A DNA stretch of 64,000 bases, taken from Bacteroidales bacterium (GTDB taxonomy: Bacteria; Bacteroidota; Bacteroidia; Bacteroidales; UBA932). Where the stretch lies: positions 22,858 to 86,857 of the forward strand of contig JAFQFD010000013.1 of assembly GCA_017415715.1 (NCBI GenBank), in the 5' to 3' direction. The notes below the pieces were generated by a model. That model had not been told where the DNA came from. It saw only the letters and a list, made by a program, of their open reading frames with translations, and ran no database searches. Below are positions 1 to 6,999 of this stretch, piece by piece. A program made the translations under genes and the position numbers. Numbering within the stretch: position 1 is the first letter of the stretch; every line of letters begins with the position of its first letter.

Positions 1-815
1 GTCACACTAAGTCTCTTATATCCGCAATGGTCATTGCATGATGTCTCTAGCAGTTCTCCGGTCTCAGGAAGATATCGTCTGTATGGCCATCCTCCCTGAG
101 CCAGGACACCGGCTGAGAGAATGTTCTCGAAATAAAGGTCAGGGCGGAGCTGCTTCTCGAGGCGAAGCCTGAACGACAATGCGTCAAGAGGGTCGCACTT
201 GCCGCCATCGTATGCATTCGTATAGAATCCGTCCGAATGGCGGAATCCTAACCCGGCACCGACCGCCAGTCCCTTGTCAGTCTTGCGATAAACGGATGCA
301 CGAGCCGAAACCGAATTGGCGGAACCGTATTCCAGCCCGGCACGGATGCCTTCATATGATGATGGCGAAAGCGTATTCAGCGACAGCACTCCGCACATTG
401 AATTTCGGCCATAGAGTGTTCCCTGCGGGCCTCTGAACATGTCTGCGCGACGGATGTCGAGCATGTCCATGTCATATGCATTCTTGTTGAGGACCGGAAC
501 ATCATCCACATATAGTCCCAGCACCGGGTTCTCCATCCTGGAGCCGAATCCGCGGAGATAGATAGACGAGGTCATTGCCGAGCCGTAATCCGGGATATGC
601 AGGTTGGGAATTATTGCAGAAAGCTTCTTCGGCGAATCGATGTACCTGTCTTCCAGTTCGTCAAGATATACTACTGAAACAGGAGAAGCCAGCCTCTCCA
701 CAGGCAGAGCCTGCTTGGCCGAGCTCTCCACTATCGAGTGTGAAAGCGTATCTTTCAGCTCCACATCAGAAACCGGAGCCGATAGCAGAATCGATATGAC
801 GGTTGCAATAAACAC
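1..815 (-). CDS. TonB-dependent outer membrane receptor, N-terminal part (runs off left edge)
   Basis: Reading the minus strand from 815 gives an open frame that leaves the window at base 1 (about 271 codons). It starts with a hydrophobic signal-like segment (VFIATVISILLSAPVSD). A TonB plug domain follows, with SSIYLRGFGSRMENP, GLYVDDVPVLN and the very typical FRGPQGTLYGRNS, and then the first barrel strands. The family imports siderophores, cobalamin or glycans across the outer membrane using TonB energy. There is no N-terminal carboxypeptidase-like domain, so it is not a SusC-type receptor as far as can be seen. The frame has no ATG before the plug. GTG at 815-813 is the best start, preceded closely by a stop (TAG) and a -7 box. 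The substrate cannot be inferred. Confidence 0.9.
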   Translation of the reverse strand, partial: MFIATVISILLSAPVSDVELKDTLSHSIVESSAKQALPVERLASPVSVVYLDELEDRYIDSPKKLSAIIPNLHIPDYGSAMTSSIYLRGFGSRMENPVLGLYVDDVPVLNKNAYDMDMLDIRRADMFRGPQGTLYGRNSMCGVLSLNTLSPSSYEGIRAGLEYGSANSVSARASVYRKTDKGLAVGAGLGFRHSDGFYTNAYDGGKCDPLDALSFRLRLEKQLRPDLYFENILSAGVLAQGGWPYRRYLPETGELLETSCNDHCGYKRLSV

Positions 816-822
816 AAGATTG

Positions 823-830
823 CAAAGATA
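823..830 (-). promoter_or_regulatory. Bacteroidota -7 box of the TonB receptor gene
   Basis: TATCTTTG on the minus strand matches the Bacteroidota sigma-A -7 consensus TAnnTTTG. It lies only seven bases before the proposed GTG start, so transcription would begin at or near the start codon (leaderless or nearly so). Confidence 0.5.
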
Positions 831-877
831 GCACTAATCCCCCGTTCTGCCAACTGTCATTTTTGAGATGTTTTTGC

Positions 878-885
878 TAAATTTG
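878..885 (+). promoter_or_regulatory. -7 box of cas6
   Basis: TAAATTTG fits TAnnTTTG and lies 14 bases before the cas6 ATG. The surrounding segment 849-890 is repeated at 2976-3017 upstream of the metallopeptidase gene, with an identical 18-mer (849-866 and 2976-2993). That repetition suggests the segment is a conserved control region. Confidence 0.55.
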
Positions 886-899
886 CAAAAAGGAAGAAA

Positions 900-1562
900 A
901 TGGAAAACAAAGTCACCACCATACTGTTTGACAAAAAGATTACGCACGATGAAATCGGAGCCTTCAGAGGAGCCATCCTCACCTTGCTCCCTGATGACCC
1001 TGTCCTCCACAACCACGGCGAGGAGATGATTCTTTACCGATACCCTAAAGTCCAGTACAAGACCTGCAACGGGAAAGCCTGCATCATCGGCATGAACGAA
1101 GGAGCTGACATTCTGGAAAGGGAGCTGCACATGGGCGATGAACTCACCTTGAGAATCGGCAGACGCATCTGTCAATTCACAATTACAGACAAGACCACAA
1201 CATATTTCAACCCAGGAAACAGCCGTGCGGAAGGATATGATTATAAAATAACAGACTGGCTTCCTCTCAATCAGGAAAATCACATAGCATACACTCAAAT
1301 GAAGAGTCTGCATGACAGAATCGGTCTTCTGGACAGAATACTTACAGCCAGCATACTCCGACTTCTTCAGGGATTCAATCATTTCATAGATTACAGATGT
1401 GAAGCATTCATCACCGACATCATATCCTCGGAAGTCATAAAATACAAGGGTGTGGAGATGCTTGCCTTTGACATAACCATCCATACTAATATCCGCCTTC
1501 CGGAAAACTTCGGGCTCGGAAAAGGCAGTTCCCGAGGACACGGCATCATCACGGAAATCTAA
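900..1562 (+). CDS. cas6: CRISPR-associated endoribonuclease Cas6 (Cas6b-like, Bacteroidota type)
   Basis: 220 aa, the usual length for the Bacteroidota Cas6 family. Family blocks are visible: LHNH then YRYPKVQYK near residues 35-55, IIGMNEGADIL near 60-70, WLPLNQENH near 120, a helical LLDRILTASILRLLQG stretch, and VEMLAFDITIHTNIRLP leading to the C-terminal glycine-rich loop ENFGLGKGSSRGHGII. This loop is the RNA-binding G-loop of the RAMP fold. Cas6 cuts the precursor CRISPR transcript inside each repeat, leaving a short 5' handle (here probably ATTAAGAC). Array 1 starts about 500 bases downstream on the same strand. No cas1, cas2, cas3, cas7, cas10 or cas5 gene is present nearby, so this is an orphan processing enzyme in this window. 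A longer frame on the opposite strand (834-1643) is rejected. Confidence 0.94.
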   Translation: MENKVTTILFDKKITHDEIGAFRGAILTLLPDDPVLHNHGEEMILYRYPKVQYKTCNGKACIIGMNEGADILERELHMGDELTLRIGRRICQFTITDKTTTYFNPGNSRAEGYDYKITDWLPLNQENHIAYTQMKSLHDRIGLLDRILTASILRLLQGFNHFIDYRCEAFITDIISSEVIKYKGVEMLAFDITIHTNIRLPENFGLGKGSSRGHGIITEI

Positions 1563-1594
1563 TATAAAAAACATCTTGTCACAAAGAGAATCTC

Positions 1595-1738
1595 TTAGCA
1601 ATCCGCAGAACTCTGCAAAAACATCTGAATAAAAGTGCTCCATGGATACTGAGGCTTGACCTTGACGACGACTTTGACAACATCGCCGGAATCACAGCCA
1701 GGAAAAATCAACAGAAATGTCAGCATAACGACGGTCAT
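1595..1738 (-). CDS. possible small lipoprotein (47 aa) or gene remnant
   Basis: A short minus-strand frame encodes a hydrophobic N-terminus ending in a lipobox-like IFPGC (Cys15), then a Val/Lys-rich segment (VVKVVVKVK) and a stop after 47 residues. The signal is lipoprotein-like, but there is no convincing -7 box or ribosome site and I recognise no family. It may be the surviving start of a lipoprotein gene cut off when the cas6 locus arrived. It does not overlap cas6 (convergent, ending about 30 bases away). Confidence 0.3.
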   Translation of the reverse strand: MTVVMLTFLLIFPGCDSGDVVKVVVKVKPQYPWSTFIQMFLQSSADC

Positions 1739-1931
1739 TTTATGCCAAAAAACTTGCGAAAATCAACAAGACTCTAGATTATTATCAGGCTGATAATCAA
1801 GCTATTACCCACAGGCGAAAGAACACAGCTTTCGAAAAACAGGACAATTCCCCATGAAGAAATTCATTTGCGAAACATCCCGACAAAGCTAATACATTAG
1901 TAAACAGCACCTTAAAGAAAAACGCCCTTAA

Positions 1932-2069
1932 AAATTATTTGGAGAAGACTCTGAAAATCATTAGATTTGCGAAAACAGCAAACATTTTGACCTTAACATC
2001 GGCAAAATCAAGAACTTAGTTCATTGACAAGTCTGCCCGACAAATCTTTAAAACATTGTCTCCCAAAGG
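1932..2069 (+). promoter_or_regulatory. CRISPR leader of array 1
   Basis: AT-rich 138-bp sequence directly before the first repeat. It aligns without gaps to 4505-4642 before array 2, with about eight mismatches by eye clustered in one stretch near the middle. Leaders carry the promoter for the precursor crRNA and the site for new spacer insertion. The interval between cas6 and this leader (1563-1931) otherwise holds only the doubtful small frame at 1595-1738. Confidence 0.8.
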
Positions 2070-2806
2070 GATCCCTCACCATCCAGTTGAACCAGGATTA
2101 AGACGATGTGGTGTACACATCCATTCCCTTAACTTGCCCTGCTCCCTCACCATCCAGTTGAACCAGGATTAAGACACCAACGGTACAAAATTTTTTATCA
2201 GCCATATAGATCCCTTACCATCCAGTTGAAACAGGATTAAGACATTGCGGTGCAGGAGGTTCTTCGCACGGTAGTCCACCGCTGATCCCTCACCATCCAG
2301 TTGAATCAGGATTAAGACAAGGATACCCCAACGGAGCTTAGAACCCTTGGATGAGATCCCTTACCATCCAGTTGAAACAGGATTAAGACAGCATATAAAT
2401 AACGGGGTGTAAACTTTACTTAAGATCCCTCACCATCCAGTTGAACCAGGATTAAGACTGTAATCTTCATATTCGAAGGTAACTGACTTTATGGGATCCC
2501 TCGCCATCCAGTTGAAACAGGATTAAGACAATAGGAGGTCTTTATCTTCTTGTGTCATATGATCCCTCACCATCCAGTTGAATCAGGATTAAGACGTCTG
2601 CACATAGAATTCGCCTCCGATAATGTTGATCCCTTACCATCCAGTTGAACCAGGATTAAGACTTCTTGATGACCTCAATCTTCTGCTTACTTGCTTCATA
2701 GTGATCCCTCACCATCCAGTTGAAACAGGATTAAGACAAAATCACACCTTTGTAATACTGACCCATAATGTGATCCCTCACCATCCAGTTGAACCAGGAC
2801 TGGGAA
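2070..2806 (+). CRISPR. CRISPR array 1: 11 repeats, 10 spacers
   Basis: The repeat is 35 nt. It starts GATCCCTCACC and ends CAGGATTAAGAC. Repeats begin at 2070, 2141, 2209, 2284, 2355, 2424, 2495, 2561, 2628, 2703 and 2772. Spacers are 36, 33, 40, 36, 34, 36, 31, 32, 40 and 34 nt. The last repeat keeps its 5' two thirds but its 3' end changes to GGACTGGGAA, which marks the leader-distal end and sets transcription on the + strand. Repeats vary at fixed sites: position 8 is C or T, and position 23 is C, T or A. Repeat 2 has GCTCCC and repeat 7 has CTCGCC. Spacer 9 (2663-2702) is identical to spacer 5 of array 2. Spacer 5 (2390-2423) is a near copy of array 2 spacer 8. Confidence 0.98.
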
Positions 2807-2810
2807 AGGG

Positions 2811-2838
2811 AGATCCCCGGTCAAGCCGGGGATGACGG
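2811..2838. repeat. REP-like palindromic element, copy 1
   Basis: A 28-bp element whose core ATCCCCGG TCAAG CCGGGGAT is an inverted repeat (8-bp stem, 5-nt loop), followed by GACGG. It sits right behind the degenerate last repeat of array 1. Identical copies are at 5515-5542, 26929-26956 and 37409-37436. Confidence 0.85.
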
Positions 2839-2975
2839 AGGGGAGCTTATTAAATCCACGTTTTTACCTCAATACGAGGATTTCAGTAACATGGGGGCTG
2901 TTAAATCCTCAGAATTGCTGGTTTATGTGGATTTGAAGATTCAAAGCAGGGGCAAAAGCGCAAATATGCCAGTTT

Positions 2976-3075
2976 GCCAACTGTCATTTTTGACATGCGT
3001 TTGCTGAATTTACGAAAACAATGGAGACCTTGATCTTAGCATCTGTCAAATTAAGAGCTGTAAACTTATATAAAT
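2976..3075 (+). promoter_or_regulatory. control region of the metallopeptidase gene: copy of the cas6 promoter plus leader-like sequence
   Basis: Bases 2976-3017 align with the cas6 upstream region 849-890, including an identical 18-mer (GCCAACTGTCATTTTTGA) and the -7 region (TGAATTTA here, TAAATTTG for cas6). Bases 3012-3060 in turn resemble the CRISPR leaders, sharing CGAAAACA, GACCTT and a CAAA..AAGA pattern in the same order and spacing. Bases 2839-2975 share a trailer segment (a stretch starting TCCTCAGAATTGCTG) with the sequence after array 2. Confidence 0.5.
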
Positions 3076-4287
3076 ATGAAAATTTATTACATTGATGCTC
3101 CCGAGCATCTAATCAAGAAGATCTCAGAATTACATGTACTGCATAATCTGACGAGGTTATTAGAAGGATTACAGCGAAGACAACTGCATGATATAGAGCA
3201 TGAATTGGAACATGATTCAGAATGGGGACATCCCTCTTATCATGACCTGTCCTGCATGTTTTTATTCGATGAAGAGAGTATCGGAAATATAATTCCTCTT
3301 TTACATAGCATTCCGATTCTTCTGAAAGATACAAAGGATATGTCATTTACTAATCCTATTTCTCCAGATAACACGTGGAGAAATGAACATAAAAGGGACG
3401 AACGGAGAGATGATGACAGGTCAGAGAAGAATGGACCGGTACGGATAGTGGATCCTCTTGGAGCATATTTTGCTCAAGATGATGGTGGCTATCCATGGAT
3501 TGAAATATATCTTTCCGAGATTGAAAGATGTTCGCATGGTGATGACAACGATTTCATCAGCATATTCATAATTACTCTGCTGCATGAACTGTCACATGCT
3601 GCTCTGGATATCAGGAATTGCTGGAGATATGAAGGCAGGAAGGAAAGGATTGCATATCGGACCGAGTTCGGCAGGTGGCGTGAGGAATCAGTCGCAAACG
3701 CTCTTACACTTAAAATCATCAAGTATTCCAATGACAAGGAGTTCTATGAATTTGCACAGTGTTTCATGAAGTCTCAGCCTGCAGAATACGCCCTAGGCAC
3801 TTTATATGAATGTTCTGATTACTGGCTTATCAGAGATCTCATGGAAAGCAAGTCGCAAGGCGTCCACCCTGAGTTGCAGAAGGCATGGCTGGATTATGTT
3901 AAAGGATGCCCTGAGAGAGAAGGCGTTAACAAATGGCATGATATGCTAAGTGCCAGGGCCGTATATTACTGTTGCGGCAGATATAGCATATCGGCAAGCG
4001 ATATCGTCGAGTACATTATTGACAGGTGTCTTGATGAATATTACTTAAATAAAGGGACGAAAATGACTCAGGATATATTCTGTTCAACATTCCCTAATAT
4101 ACGATTAGACAAGGAGAGTATGGCATATTGGCCGACTGAAAATGGGGAATATGAGATAACATATCTAAAGAAAATCGAATTAAGTGATGGATGCTACTCA
4201 TTGAGCTATAAATCCTGGGATCTGAATAATGCCATTCAATTTATTCAAAATACAGGTTATAAGATCACAGAATTTGTAAATTATTAA
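3076..4287 (+). CDS. predicted zinc metallopeptidase located between the two CRISPR arrays
   Basis: 403 aa, no signal peptide or membrane segment, so cytoplasmic. A zinc-protease motif LLHELSHAAL puts HExxH at His170-Glu171-His174. About 30 residues on, REESVANALTL offers Glu203 or Glu204 as the third ligand. This arrangement resembles gluzincins such as ImmA/IrrE (HExxH then EExAN). That comparison is at motif level only; I cannot assign a family to the rest. A charged segment (residues 100-120, rich in Arg, Asp, Glu) precedes the catalytic region, and the C-terminal half is mixed alpha/beta without recognised motifs. The gene is flanked by arrays 1 and 2, has a cas6-like promoter, and ends in a strong terminator. 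A role in phage defence or CRISPR-linked proteolysis is inference from position. It is visibly AT-richer than the housekeeping genes to the right, hinting at transfer. Confidence 0.8.
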   Translation: MKIYYIDAPEHLIKKISELHVLHNLTRLLEGLQRRQLHDIEHELEHDSEWGHPSYHDLSCMFLFDEESIGNIIPLLHSIPILLKDTKDMSFTNPISPDNTWRNEHKRDERRDDDRSEKNGPVRIVDPLGAYFAQDDGGYPWIEIYLSEIERCSHGDDNDFISIFIITLLHELSHAALDIRNCWRYEGRKERIAYRTEFGRWREESVANALTLKIIKYSNDKEFYEFAQCFMKSQPAEYALGTLYECSDYWLIRDLMESKSQGVHPELQKAWLDYVKGCPEREGVNKWHDMLSARAVYYCCGRYSISASDIVEYIIDRCLDEYYLNKGTKMTQDIFCSTFPNIRLDKESMAYWPTENGEYEITYLKKIELSDGCYSLSYKSWDLNNAIQFIQNTGYKITEFVNY

Positions 4288-4324
4288 ATGAAAAATCCGA
4301 CTTACAGCCAGTCGGATTTTTCAT
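4288..4324 (+). terminator. bidirectional intrinsic terminator after the metallopeptidase gene
   Basis: A perfect 15-bp stem (4288-4302 with 4310-4324) encloses a 7-nt loop, with A-run and T-run flanks (AAAAATCCGACT / AGTCGGATTTTT). It lies directly behind the stop codon. Between it and the array 2 leader (4325-4504) I see no gene. Confidence 0.9.
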
Positions 4325-4504
4325 TACATTCTACTGATGTAGCATAAAACGCATCACGAGAATTTACTTTGGGCAACATTCCGTCTTTGATCAAGAAACA
4401 CAAAGCAAGCCATAAAAGATATCACAGGATGCATTCGATTTACGTAAATTGGCACCACCATCAACACCTTATCAAACAAGATTTTTCTAAAAAAACACCC
4501 ATAG

Positions 4505-4642
4505 AAATTATTTGGAGAAGACTCTGAAAATCATTAGATTTGCGAAAATAGCCAGCTTGCCGACCTTAACATCGGCAAAATCAAGAACTTAGTTCATTGA
4601 CAAGTCTGCCCGACAAATCTTTAAAACATTGTCTCCCAGAGG
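4505..4642 (+). promoter_or_regulatory. CRISPR leader of array 2
   Basis: 138 bp, same length as and colinear with the leader of array 1 (1932-2069). The sharpest divergence is a short stretch around 4548-4562. The match runs right up to the first repeat, so leader and array were duplicated as one unit. Confidence 0.8.
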
Positions 4643-5510
4643 GATCCCTTACCATCCAGTTGAACCAGGATTAAGACAAAGTACTAAAAACTTTTTCATA
4701 GCTATAAGGTGATCCCTCACCATCCAGTTGAATCAGGATTAAGACACACTCTGATTTTTTGCAATTTCTTTCATAAAAGATCCCTTACCATCCAGTTGAA
4801 TCAGGATTAAGACAAAGTACTAAAAACTTTCTCATAGCTATAAGGTGATCCCTCACCATCCAGTTGAACCAGGATTAAGACTTGTGAGAAAGCTTCTCAA
4901 AGTATGACTTTACTGACCCCTTACCATCCAGTTGAATCAGGATTAAGACTTCTTGATGACCTCAATCTTCTGCTTACTTGCTTCATAGTGATCCCTCACC
5001 ATCCAGTTGAATCAGGATTAAGACAATCAACTGCTACAGAGCTATACTTACTGTAACCGATCCCTCACCATCCAGTTGAAACAGGATTAAGACACTCATA
5101 TATATGAAAATTTAGTGATTATTATTTCTGATCCCTCACCATCCAGTTGAACCAGGATTAAGACAGCATATAAACAACGGGTTGTAAACTTTACTTAAGA
5201 TCCCTCACCATCCAGTTGAATCAGGATTAAGACAATACACTCATATAGAACAGAATTAATTGGTTAATGATCCCTTACCATCCAGTTGAACCAGGATTAA
5301 GACTAAAAATAAAAAGATATACCTCCTTGGAATATACCTGATCCCTTACCATCCAGTTGAACCAGGATTAAGACTCTCATTACAACAACTCCTTACAAAA
5401 TTCAAGATCCCTCACCATCCAGTTGAACCAGGATTAAGACTTTTTCTCTTCCATATCTAAATAATTTATTTATTCGATCCCTCACCATCCAGTTGAAACA
5501 GGACTGGGAA
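4643..5510 (+). CRISPR. CRISPR array 2: 13 repeats, 12 spacers
   Basis: Same 35-nt repeat family as array 1. Repeats begin at 4643, 4711, 4779, 4847, 4915, 4990, 5059, 5130, 5199, 5269, 5340, 5406 and 5476. Spacers are 33, 33, 33, 33, 40, 34, 36, 34, 35, 36, 31 and 35 nt. Spacers 1 and 3 differ by one base. Spacer 5 (4950-4989) is identical to array 1 spacer 9. Spacer 8 (5165-5198) differs from array 1 spacer 5 at two positions. The last repeat carries the same GGACTGGGAA 3' replacement as in array 1. Repeat 5 has GACCCC. The C/T choice at position 8 and C/T/A at position 23 are mixed along the array rather than graded. Confidence 0.98.
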
Positions 5511-5514
5511 AGGG

Positions 5515-5542
5515 AGATCCCCGGTCAAGCCGGGGATGACGG
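5515..5542. repeat. REP-like palindromic element, copy 2
   Basis: Same 28 bp as at 2811-2838 and in the same position relative to the degenerate last repeat, so it was part of the duplicated array unit. Confidence 0.85.
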
Positions 5543-5595
5543 AGGGGAGCTTATTAAATCCTCAGAATTGCTGATTTATGTGGATTTAAAGTTTC

Positions 5596-5678
5596 AAAAG
5601 CACAAATAAGCCCGTTTTTGTACTTTTGACGCTGGAAAATGGACTCTAAAGCACAAATCAGCCTGTTTTTGTGCTTTT
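5596..5678 (+). repeat. two tandem hairpins in the trailer of array 2
   Basis: Two related copies (5596-5627 and 5648-5678), each with AAAGCACAAA on the left and a TTTTTGTGCTTT-type right arm (first copy TTTTTGTACTTT) around an 8-10 nt loop. They could stop transcription leaving the array. The rest of 5511-5757 holds the REP element and the promoter of the next gene (TAAATTTG at 5724-5731). Confidence 0.5.
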
Positions 5679-5757
5679 GGCATGACTGAGGGGTGAAGGG
5701 GTTTTGATTTTGGAATGAATTTGGTAAATTTGACGATAATTCTAAATCTTCGTCGAT

Positions 5758-6999
5758 ATGACCATCGGACTCTACACTCTGACTTCGCCGCTGCACAATG
5801 AAGCGGCTGTCAATGCTTCCTCAGCAGAATTCATTTCGGCAATCGAAGCCGCTCTCGGCCTTGAATTCGACTTCAGAGGCCCTGACTTTTCAGACTACGG
5901 AAGTCATGACCTGGACATCGTATATGTCCGTACAGGAGGCACAGAAGGCCTTTTCAAAGAAGTCATGGGCAGAATGGAAGGTCCGATCCGCATACTTACA
6001 TCAGGCAAGAGCAACTCGCTCGCTGCCTCAATGGAAATCCTCTCCTACCTCAACCGGCAGGGACGCACAGGAGAAATCATCCACGGAAGCATTACATACA
6101 TCGCTGACAGGATCCGCATCCTTGCGAAGGTACAGGAAGCACGCAACAGGCTCAGCGGCATAAGGCTCGGCATTATCGGAGCACCGTCCGACTGGCTGAT
6201 AGCCAGCGTAGCGGACAGACCGGCATACGCAGAGAATCTTGGTGTGACTCTGACAGACATCCCGATCCATGACGTCGTGACCGAATATCACAAGGCCTCA
6301 ACCGAAAATCTCGGCGAAGCAGCAGAGAAGGCAAAGGCAGAGTTCGAGGCAAAGGCTCCAAAGGCTCTGCACCAATACGCCGATGGAGCGTTCAAGATAT
6401 ACAAGGCACTCAAGAACATCATCAGGAGACACAACTTGTCAGGCCTGACCATCAGATGTTTCGACCTGCTTGACACTATAGGCAACACAGGATGTCTGGC
6501 CCTCGCCATCCTCAACGCAGAGGGATTCCCTGCAGGATGCGAAGGTGATGTGCCGACGCTGATGACCATGGCCATAGGCAACGCCCTGACAGGAGTCAGC
6601 GGTTTCCAGGCCAACCCGTCACGCATAGACCCTGAGACTGGAGAGATGCTCCTGGCACACTGCACGATTCCGCTCAATATGGTCAGGAAATATGGATTCG
6701 ACACTCATTTCGAGTCCGGAATCGGAGTGGCAATCTGCGGCGAAATGCCTCTCGGGGACGCAACGATCCTGAAGGTCTCAGGAGACCTGACCAGGGTATT
6801 CTGCTGCGAGGCTGAGCTGCTCGAAAACCGCTCGGAGAAAGACCTCTGCCGCACACAGACCGTGCTCCGCATAAAAGGAAACGGAGCAGAACGAAAGGCC
6901 GTCTGCTCCGAATATTTCCTGAAGAATCCTATCGGCAACCACCATGTCGTGTTCCCCGGAAGCCACAAGGATCTGTTTGAAGCCTTCTGTCAGTTCTAG
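5758..6999 (+). CDS. L-fucose/L-arabinose isomerase-fold protein
   Basis: 413 aa. It reads as a member of the fucose isomerase-like family (COG2407 type). An N-terminal alpha/beta domain with DIVYVRTGGTEGLF and RILTSGKSNSLAASMEIL is followed by LGIIGAPSDWLIAS. The C-terminal half has GLTIRCFDLLDTIGNTGCLALAILNAEG, PAGCEGDVPTLMTMAIG and GVSGFQANPSRID, which fit the metal and substrate pocket of these isomerases. Many relatives lack a proven substrate, so only the fold is claimed. It has its own -7 box (5724-5731) and meets fprA convergently with a 4-bp overlap. The GH95 fucosidase at 31418 is a possible but distant link to fucose use. Confidence 0.75.
   Translation: MTIGLYTLTSPLHNEAAVNASSAEFISAIEAALGLEFDFRGPDFSDYGSHDLDIVYVRTGGTEGLFKEVMGRMEGPIRILTSGKSNSLAASMEILSYLNRQGRTGEIIHGSITYIADRIRILAKVQEARNRLSGIRLGIIGAPSDWLIASVADRPAYAENLGVTLTDIPIHDVVTEYHKASTENLGEAAEKAKAEFEAKAPKALHQYADGAFKIYKALKNIIRRHNLSGLTIRCFDLLDTIGNTGCLALAILNAEGFPAGCEGDVPTLMTMAIGNALTGVSGFQANPSRIDPETGEMLLAHCTIPLNMVRKYGFDTHFESGIGVAICGEMPLGDATILKVSGDLTRVFCCEAELLENRSEKDLCRTQTVLRIKGNGAERKAVCSEYFLKNPIGNHHVVFPGSHKDLFEAFCQF

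Noticed and set aside
834-1643. Long minus-strand frame (269 codons) opposite cas6
   Set aside because: It is the antisense shadow of cas6, which shows clear family blocks. The minus frame is Cys/Phe/Val-rich with no recognisable domain.
2623-2835. Short frames inside CRISPR array 1 with repeated IPHHPVE.GL peptides
   Set aside because: They are translations of the CRISPR repeats, not genes.
3584-3769. Overlapping frames within the metallopeptidase gene
   Set aside because: The main frame holds HExxH and continues for 403 codons; the others are shadows.
4325-4504. Possible small gene between the metallopeptidase terminator and the array 2 leader
   Set aside because: No frame with a start, promoter or recognisable peptide.
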